Of a DNA stretch of 10,928 nucleotides, positions 1 to 5,090 are shown in pieces. How positions within the stretch are numbered: the first letter of the stretch is position 1; every line of letters begins with the position of its first letter. A model generated the notes under the pieces. That model did not search any database. It was not told the DNA's origin and was given only the letters and a program-made list of their open reading frames with translations. Source of the DNA: Bryobacterales bacterium (lineage in GTDB: Bacteria > Acidobacteriota > Terriglobia > Bryobacterales > Bryobacteraceae); contig JANXQZ010000666.1 of NCBI GenBank assembly GCA_025353235.1, positions 1-10,928 on the forward strand. The letters are read 5' to 3'. The translations under genes and the position numbers were made by a program.

Positions 1-2104
1 CGTCTGGCTGCGTGAACATGGCCATCAGCGTCATGAACCCGCCGTAGCTGCCGCCATACATGCCAATCTTTTTCGGATTCACTCCGTGATGCGCCACGAT
101 CCAATTGGCCGCGTCCACTTCATCGTCAAGATCCTTGCCACCCATGTGCTCGTAAATGCCCGTGCGCCAATCGCGCCCGTATCCCGCCGACCCGCGATAG
201 TCCACGTCGATCACCAGGAACCCTCGCTCCATCAACAAATGATGAAACAGATACTCGTGCGAGTAGCTTGACCACCACTTATGCACGTTCTGCATATAGC
301 CAGCCCCATGCACAAACACAACAGCTGGCCCACCCTTTCGAAAGCTTGCGGGCTTGTAAAGCCGCGCGCGCAGAGGCGCTCCGTCACGGGCCGGGAAAGT
401 CACGATCTGCGCATCCTGCCAAGCATACTGAGAAAAATCGGGAGCTGGCGAAGTTGTCAGTTTCCGCGCCGCCGCGTCCGGCCGATTCTCCTGAACATAC
501 AACTCGGGCGGTTGATTCGTGTAGGAGTAAACGTCCGCGATCCAGCGCTCATCCGGCGAGAGAACCCCGTTGTGACCTCCCGCCAACTTAGTAAGGCGTG
601 TGCGCGGACCCCCGTCGGCACCCATCTCATAAAGCTGATGCTCGCCCAAGTCAGCCTCGCTTGTTGTCAGATAGAACCGCAACTTGTCTTTCGACAGGCG
701 CGCACTCGTCACCTCCCACTTGCCCGAGGTCAGCGCACGAGCTTCCCCGCCCTCATACGGCACCGTGTAGAGTTGCGCGTACCCTGTTCGCTCGGATTGG
801 AAGTAGATTGCGGTGTCGCCTTTCATCCAGCCCAGCGTAAACGCACCGGGCCCGTCCACCCACGCGCTATCGTGCTCATCCACGATCACGCGCGTCTTGC
901 CGGTAGCGGGATCCAGTGCCAGAATCCAGCGATCCTTGTTATCGCCCGCCCGCGCCATCATTACCGCCTTCGTTCCGTCTTCTGACCACAACGGTTGAGA
1001 TAGCTGGATGTCACGTTCGGCCTCCGCCAGAACTTTCGCGGGAGGTCCGCCAATCTCCTTGCCCGATTCCATTTTGGCCGCACCCACAACAGGCGTAAGC
1101 TTCTGCCCGTGATCCACCCACTTCACATCTCCCGTGTCCACGCTCAGCACCGCCAGACGCACCCGCGACTGCACGTCACCAACCTTGTTGCGCGACGGAA
1201 GATCTTCCGTATAGGCGGACTCCGTCACAAAGCTAGGCACCACGGTGGTCTTAGTTTTTTCGCCGCTCTCGCCAACGGTAGCGAACACGTACTTCTCATC
1301 GGGCGATAGCTGCAGCGCCATCACCGACTGCCGCGCCTGCAGCGTGAAGGGCTTGCGCGGATTCTCGCGCTTATGTTTCGCGTCATCCTGCTCGCGCTTC
1401 GTCGCCCGCTCGCGAATCGTTTCCAGCAGGTCCCGCTCTTCCTTCTTGATAAACTCTTGGCTATCGGTGCCCTTCTGCTGCTCTGTCACGGGCCCCGCTG
1501 CTCTGCCCTGCCCTCCGCGCCCTTGTCCCTGTCCTTGGCCGAGGCCCCCAACTGGACCGCCGACCGCAGGAACTGCACCAGCTGCTCGAATGTCAGTCAT
1601 TTGAACTAGCGAACCAGTATCCAGCCCCATCACATAGAGATTATTTGCACGGGTGAAACAGATTCGCTTGCTATCGCGGAGAAAGCGCGGGTTCGTTTCC
1701 ACGTCTCCCGTTTTCGTAACCTGCTGTGTCTTGTCGCCACTGCTGTCATAGAGAAAAATGTCGCCGTCACGCGCATAGATCGTAAACCGCTTGTCCTTCG
1801 TTGTATCGCCTAAAACCGGGGGCGCAGCCTTTGATTCCTCATCGGACAGCTTGCGCAGGCTTGTCCCGTCGCGGTTCACCGTATACGTGTCGAAGTCCGC
1901 AATCAGCGGATCGCTCGCGTGCTTCCACAAGAAATAGATACGTTCGCTGTCACCGCTCCAGCGCGCTTCGGATGGCTCATATCCGAACAGCCCCGGTCCC
2001 CGCATGATGTTGTCCACCGTCAAAGCAAATTTGTTCGCCGGCTGGGCTTGCAGGACCAGAAGCGCCAACCCAAATGGGATTAAAAATCGTCGCAGCAAGC
2101 TCAT
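1..2104 (-). CDS. S9-family serine peptidase (prolyl oligopeptidase/DPP IV-like), secreted, 3' end outside window
   Basis: This is a partial gene: 701 codons are visible and the 3' end lies beyond base 1. The product should be an exported serine peptidase that cleaves short peptides. The N-terminus (MSLLRRFLIPFGLALLVLQAQP) is a signal peptide. Residues about 30-550 contain repeated propeller-type segments (LSPDEKYVFATV, WSEDGTKAVMMA). The alpha/beta-hydrolase domain begins near residue 558, with the oxyanion region VHGAGY at about 599, RGSAGYGRDWR at about 637 (typical of S9), and the nucleophile elbow GGSYGGF with Ser686. The Asp and His of the triad would lie in the missing part, probably another 120-140 residues. 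Inside the propeller is a Gly/Gln-rich stretch (about 182-201) followed by a strongly charged segment (about 205-250). The ATG at 2104 was chosen because it gives the signal peptide; AGGA sits only one base before it. The next gene starts 25 bp away on the other strand. Confidence 0.93.
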   Translation of the reverse strand, partial: MSLLRRFLIPFGLALLVLQAQPANKFALTVDNIMRGPGLFGYEPSEARWSGDSERIYFLWKHASDPLIADFDTYTVNRDGTSLRKLSDEESKAAPPVLGDTTKDKRFTIYARDGDIFLYDSSGDKTQQVTKTGDVETNPRFLRDSKRICFTRANNLYVMGLDTGSLVQMTDIRAAGAVPAVGGPVGGLGQGQGQGRGGQGRAAGPVTEQQKGTDSQEFIKKEERDLLETIRERATKREQDDAKHKRENPRKPFTLQARQSVMALQLSPDEKYVFATVGESGEKTKTTVVPSFVTESAYTEDLPSRNKVGDVQSRVRLAVLSVDTGDVKWVDHGQKLTPVVGAAKMESGKEIGGPPAKVLAEAERDIQLSQPLWSEDGTKAVMMARAGDNKDRWILALDPATGKTRVIVDEHDSAWVDGPGAFTLGWMKGDTAIYFQSERTGYAQLYTVPYEGGEARALTSGKWEVTSARLSKDKLRFYLTTSEADLGEHQLYEMGADGGPRTRLTKLAGGHNGVLSPDERWIADVYSYTNQPPELYVQENRPDAAARKLTTSPAPDFSQYAWQDAQIVTFPARDGAPLRARLYKPASFRKGGPAVVFVHGAGYMQNVHKWWSSYSHEYLFHHLLMERGFLVIDVDYRGSAGYGRDWRTGIYEHMGGKDLDDEVDAANWIVAHHGVNPKKIGMYGGSYGGFMTLMAMFTQPD

Positions 2105-2117
2105 ATCCTAACTCATC

Positions 2118-2123
2118 CATAAT
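2118..2123 (+). promoter_or_regulatory. candidate -10 element for a leaderless transcript of the DsbA-like gene
   Basis: CATAAT (5 of 6 matches to TATAAT) lies exactly at -12 to -7 relative to the A of the ATG at 2130, the position expected if transcription starts on the start codon. No Shine-Dalgarno sequence precedes that ATG, and no good -35 is visible at 2095-2100. The opposite strand of the same bases reads ATTATG, so it could also serve the divergent peptidase gene. This is inferred from position and sequence only. Confidence 0.35.
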
Positions 2124-2129
2124 GAAAAT

Positions 2130-3011
2130 ATGAGTTTCTCTCGCGCGATCGCGACCCTTTGCGTGTTAACTGGCAGCTTGGCCGCGCAGGCGCCCTCCTG
2201 GCAAACAGCCACTACGTTGCCGGATATCGATCTCACCGGTCTCACAGCTGCCCAGAAGGACGGTGCGCTGAAGACCATGCGCGACACGGGCTGCACATGC
2301 GGCTGCGGGATGAAAGTAGCGCAGTGCCGGGTGGAGGATCCGCCCTGTACCTACAGCAAAGGCTTAGCGGCGCTGATCATCAAAGGGTTCAAGGATGGCA
2401 AGAACGAGGGAGAGGTAAAAAAGATCGTGGCCTCGTCGGCGCTCGGACGTCCGCGCCCCGCTCCCAAGGTCCTGGATGACGCGGTCGAGATCCCAACCTC
2501 GGGAGCGCCTGCCACCGGACCGGCTGCTGCCCGTGTTTTGTTGGTGGAGTTTTCCGATTTCGAATGCCCCTTTTGTGCCCAAGCCGCCTCTGAACTTCAC
2601 CATGTGTTAGCGGCCTATCCGCGCGACGTTCGGCTGGTCTACAAGCAGTTCCCGCTCTCCATGCATCCGCATGCCGGATTGGCGGCGCTGGCTTCTCTGG
2701 CCGCGCAAGAGCAGGGGAAATTCTGGGAGATGCACGATCAGATGTTCGCGCATTATCGTCAGTTGAGCCGTGAAAATCTGGTGGCATGGGCTCAACAACT
2801 CGGGATGGACGTCGATAAATTCAACGCCGCGCTCGATTCGCCTAAGAATAAGGCTGTGGTGAAGAAGGACACGCAGGACGGCGAACTCGCCGGTGTAAAC
2901 GGCACGCCTTCCATCTACGTCAACGGCAAGCACCTCAACGCATCCATCTCGCTTGCCGCATTGAAACCCATTCTAGAAGAAGAGCTGAAACACCCGGTCG
3001 CCCATCGATAA
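2130..3011 (+). CDS. Exported DsbA-family thiol oxidoreductase with an N-terminal CxCxC module
   Basis: A 293-residue exported thioredoxin-fold protein expected to form, reduce or isomerise disulfides in periplasmic partners. Residues 1-20 are a signal peptide ending SLAAQ-APS. Residues about 45-103 form a separate Cys-rich module with Cys55, 57 and 59 (GCTCGCGM), Cys66 and Cys73, followed by a predicted helix and a short KNEGEVKKIV segment; the pattern recalls CcmH-like or PCYCGC-type cysteine clusters. A Pro/Ala-rich linker (about 104-133) leads to a DsbA/Thioredoxin_4 domain with the active site FECPFC (Cys146, Cys149) and the cis-proline loop GTPSIYVNG (Pro260). The helical insertion between them (about 180-230) is typical of DsbA/DsbG-like proteins. 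It starts 25 bp from the divergent peptidase gene and ends 7 bp from the convergent esterase gene. The DsbA assignment is secure; the function of the Cys module is unknown. Confidence 0.92.
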   Translation: MSFSRAIATLCVLTGSLAAQAPSWQTATTLPDIDLTGLTAAQKDGALKTMRDTGCTCGCGMKVAQCRVEDPPCTYSKGLAALIIKGFKDGKNEGEVKKIVASSALGRPRPAPKVLDDAVEIPTSGAPATGPAAARVLLVEFSDFECPFCAQAASELHHVLAAYPRDVRLVYKQFPLSMHPHAGLAALASLAAQEQGKFWEMHDQMFAHYRQLSRENLVAWAQQLGMDVDKFNAALDSPKNKAVVKKDTQDGELAGVNGTPSIYVNGKHLNASISLAALKPILEEELKHPVAHR

Positions 3012-3018
3012 GCGTCTC

Positions 3019-4230
3019 TTACTTAAACAGCTTCAAGTCGATCGCCTCGCCCATAGCTTTGTATCCGGCATCGCTCGGATGCAGATGATCCCCGCCGTCA
3101 TAGGCAGGCAACATGCGGTCCACGTGATCGGGATCGCGCGCTGCCTTTTCGAAATCGATCACCCCGTCAAAAGCGCGGCTGGTCCGAATCCATTCATTGA
3201 TGGCCTTACGCTTCACCTCTTTCTCAGGCGTAAAATACCCAGCGAAGGAGGTGCCCTCGAAAGGCGTGATGGTTGCGCCGATGATCTTGATCCCTTTCTC
3301 ATGCGCTCGTTCAATCAACTGGCGCAAACCAGCGATGATATCTTCGGCGCTGACGACTTCGGAAGCGGGTGCGGATGTTCCCGCATGGCCCAGATCATTA
3401 ATGCCCTCGAGAACGATCACGTACTTAACCCCGGGTTGAACAAGGACGTCGCGATCGAATCGCGCCAGGGCATTCACGCCGAACCGGACATTGCCAGACG
3501 CATCGTGCAGAATCCTATTTCCGCCGATCCCGGCGTCCATGACCGCCACCTTACCTTTCAAGCGACTAGCGAGAATGTCAGGCCAGCGATGGTTGGCGTC
3601 CACCGTGGACATCGCCCCGTCGGTGATCGAGTCTCCAAATGCGACCACCGCACCGGCAGATGCCGAAGAGAGCACATCCACGCCAGCCAAAAACACCCAG
3701 GACGAAATTGTTTCCGCGTTCGACAGAGATGGCGCGCCCGTCAGATCACCCGCACCGATGTAGTTCGTCTGCTGGGCCGAATAATGGATGCTTGCTCCCA
3801 TGGCTGGCCCGGAAACGAAGATGCTGACCGCGAGGTTAGCCCCCGACGGAACATTCAGCGTCACGGGATCGCTCAGAACCGCAGCATCTGCGGGAATAGA
3901 AATCGCTGGACGTCCGCTGAACGTGAGCGCTCGATCCGAATTGGCCGCGATCCGCGAGCCCGATTCCTGCAATCCAATATGAGCTGCTCCCACTTCAACA
4001 GCTTGTTTGCCATAAGCATTCGATAGGCGCACCCGAACCGTGTTCCCGCCCATGCTCGTATGGACAATCTCTCGAATGGTCTGATTGTCGAAGCTCAACT
4101 TGGCTGCCGTCATCTGGTCAAGCGTGAGCTGAGGAGCCGAGCTTGCACCCCATGTCACCACCCAGTGCGTTTTTCCTGCTGCAAGGGCGAGGGGGACAAT
4201 TGCCAACAAAGATAAGATCGCAAGTTTCAT
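3019..4230 (-). CDS. Secreted GDSL/SGNH-hydrolase family esterase
   Basis: A 403-residue exported hydrolase that probably cleaves ester bonds in lipids, acylated sugars or polysaccharides; the substrate cannot be read from the sequence. Residues 1-18 are a signal peptide (MKLAILSLLAIVPLALAAG). Residues about 20-185 form a beta-rich N-terminal domain starting HWVVTWGAS, as in secreted SGNH esterases with an N-terminal jelly-roll-like domain. The catalytic domain has all four SGNH blocks: Ser201 in FGDSITDG, Gly236 in AGIGGNR, Asn278 in EGINDLG, and Asp381/His384 in DHLHPSDAGY. Length and block order are normal, so the enzyme should be active. The start is the only ATG that gives the signal peptide; no Shine-Dalgarno is visible. 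It is divergent from a gene remnant 23 bp away and convergent with the DsbA-like gene. A long open frame on the opposite strand (3079-4026) is a shadow. Confidence 0.94.
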   Translation of the reverse strand: MKLAILSLLAIVPLALAAGKTHWVVTWGASSAPQLTLDQMTAAKLSFDNQTIREIVHTSMGGNTVRVRLSNAYGKQAVEVGAAHIGLQESGSRIAANSDRALTFSGRPAISIPADAAVLSDPVTLNVPSGANLAVSIFVSGPAMGASIHYSAQQTNYIGAGDLTGAPSLSNAETISSWVFLAGVDVLSSASAGAVVAFGDSITDGAMSTVDANHRWPDILASRLKGKVAVMDAGIGGNRILHDASGNVRFGVNALARFDRDVLVQPGVKYVIVLEGINDLGHAGTSAPASEVVSAEDIIAGLRQLIERAHEKGIKIIGATITPFEGTSFAGYFTPEKEVKRKAINEWIRTSRAFDGVIDFEKAARDPDHVDRMLPAYDGGDHLHPSDAGYKAMGEAIDLKLFK

Positions 4231-4253
4231 GCTATTAACATTAGAACGTGAAA

Positions 4254-4427
4254 ATGAAAACGACCATGCTCATGCTGATTGCTTCTACGATGCTGCAGGG
4301 TCAGCAGACTCGTAGAGAGATCGTGAACGCCGCGCCCACTGGACACTTCGACCGAGTGGTGGTGCTTCGGTTCAAGTATCAAACCGACCTGCTCGCCGGG
4401 ATCGAGAAGATGGTGCAAGATCGCTGA
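4254..4427 (+). pseudogene. Truncated exported PPC/DUF296-domain gene, N-terminal remnant (57 residues)
   Basis: An ATG-to-TGA frame of 57 codons. It begins with a short hydrophobic export-like segment (MKTTMLMLIASTMLQGQ) and continues TREIVNAAPTGHFDRVVVLRF. The part FDRVVVLRFKYQTDLLAGIE matches the first strand and helix of PPC/DUF296 domains, where a 'RV-x-LRL-x-GxDLL-xx-I' pattern is usual. A complete domain needs about 110 residues, but the frame stops after MVQDR. None of the three forward frames between 4428 and 4481 continues the domain, so the remainder seems deleted rather than frameshifted. It lies 23 bp from the divergent esterase start and 54 bp before the higB start, so the break point coincides with the toxin-antitoxin module. 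It could still be expressed as a short exported peptide. The PPC match is from memory of the family. Confidence 0.55.
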
Positions 4428-4435
4428 ATCCCCTG

Positions 4436-4467
4436 CCCAGGCTGGGTAGACAAGTGTTAAGCTACAC
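4436..4467. promoter_or_regulatory. Inverted repeats upstream of higB, candidate HigA operator region
   Basis: Two small dyads lie between the PPC remnant and the GTG start of the toxin gene: CCCAG-G-CTGGG at 4436-4446 and GTGT-N6-ACAC at 4454-4467. HigA and HigBA complexes usually repress their own promoter through palindromic sites, so one of these may be the operator. TAGACA at 4447-4452 resembles a -35 box and CATAAC at 4467-4472 a -10 box, but their spacing (14) is too short to be convincing. The first dyad has no T-tract, so it is not a normal intrinsic terminator. Confidence 0.25.
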
Positions 4468-4481
4468 ATAACGGCCCTTTC

Positions 4482-4772
4482 GTGAAAATACGAAACTTTG
4501 CTCATAAGGGTTTGAAGAGGCTGTATATAGACGGAAGTGGAAAAGGCGTGCCGCCGGACACCGTGGAAAAATTGCGAAAAGTGTTCGCATATCTTGATGA
4601 CATGGAAGATCCGGACGAATTGCGTTCACTCACCGCGTGGAAGAGCCATACACTCACTGGCGACCGTAGAGGCACCTGGAGCCTAAGCGTAACCCGCAAC
4701 TTGCGCCTGACGTTTCGAATCGATGCAGCGGAGCTCCAGATCATCGACTTGAATTTAGAAGATTACCACTAG
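4482..4772 (+). CDS. higB: HigB-family toxin (RelE superfamily mRNA interferase)
   Basis: A 96-residue toxin of a type II toxin-antitoxin system, expected to cut mRNA on the ribosome when the antitoxin is lost. The whole length fits the HigB ('plasmid maintenance killer') family: FAHKGLKRLYIDG at the N-terminus, GVPPDTVEKLRKVFAYLD in the first helices, SHTLTGDRRGTWSLSV in the core sheet, NLRLTFRI, and the C-terminal EDYH. His56 and the terminal Asp94-Tyr95-His96 line up with catalytic residues known for HigB of Proteus plasmid Rts1 (His54, Asp90, Tyr91, His92). The lysine of the usual HPLKG motif is Thr59 here. The start is GTG at 4482; no Shine-Dalgarno is visible, but the next residues match the family N-terminus exactly. 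The antitoxin gene follows after 19 bp, in the toxin-first order typical of higBA. Confidence 0.94.
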   Translation: MKIRNFAHKGLKRLYIDGSGKGVPPDTVEKLRKVFAYLDDMEDPDELRSLTAWKSHTLTGDRRGTWSLSVTRNLRLTFRIDAAELQIIDLNLEDYH

Positions 4773-4791
4773 GATAAAAAAGTCTACTGCC

Positions 4792-5079
4792 ATGCCCATG
4801 AAGAACCCCCCGCATCCCGGAGATTTCATCCGAACGGAAATTATCGAACCCGCTGGCCTCTCCGTCACGGCGGCAGCAAGGGCCCTCCAAATATCTCGGC
4901 CCGCGCTGTCAAGCCTCCTCAATGGCAAGTCCGACCTCTCCGGCAACATGGCGCTGCGAATTGAAAAGGCCTTCGGAGTAAAAATGGACACACTTATGCG
5001 TATGCAATCCTCACACGACATTGCCCAGACTCGCAAGCGTGAAAAGCTAATCCGCGTGAAGCGGTTAGTCGCAGCTTAG
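4792..5079 (+). CDS. higA: HigA-family antitoxin (XRE-type helix-turn-helix)
   Basis: A 95-residue antitoxin and DNA-binding repressor that should neutralise HigB by direct binding and repress the higBA promoter. The N-terminus NPPHPGDFIRTEIIEPAGLS is the HigA signature. The helix-turn-helix covers residues about 24-62 (SVTAAARALQISRPALSSLL, then NGKSDLSGNMALRIEKAFG), and the C-terminal helix ends in a basic tail (TRKREKLIRVKRLVAA). Two ATGs are possible, at 4792 and 4798; both leave the family signature intact. The only Shine-Dalgarno-like bases (AGGAT at 4771-4775) overlap the higB stop and lie unusually far upstream (16 bases), so translation may depend on higB. The gene ends 11 bp from the stop of the convergent secreted-protein gene. 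Confidence 0.94.
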   Translation: MPMKNPPHPGDFIRTEIIEPAGLSVTAAARALQISRPALSSLLNGKSDLSGNMALRIEKAFGVKMDTLMRMQSSHDIAQTRKREKLIRVKRLVAA

Positions 5080-5090
5080 CCTAAGTCCAC

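Noticed and set aside
281..985. 234-codon open frame on the plus strand
   Set aside because: It is antisense to the S9 peptidase, which reads through without interruption and ends in a proper GGSYGGF motif. The plus frame has Arg/Pro-rich shadow composition.
3079..4026. 315-codon open frame on the plus strand
   Set aside because: It lies wholly antisense to the GDSL esterase, which has all SGNH blocks. The translation is rich in Arg, His and Cys with no domain pattern, as expected for a shadow frame.
4227..4505. 92-codon open frame on the minus strand across the intergenic region
   Set aside because: It is antisense to the PPC remnant and the higB start, with no domain pattern or signal peptide. 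The plus-strand reading has recognisable homology.
4792..5079. Possible phage or defence-island repressor instead of HigA
   Set aside because: The N-terminal NPPHPGDFIRTEI signature and the adjacent HigB are specific for a toxin-antitoxin pair, and no phage or defence genes are nearby.
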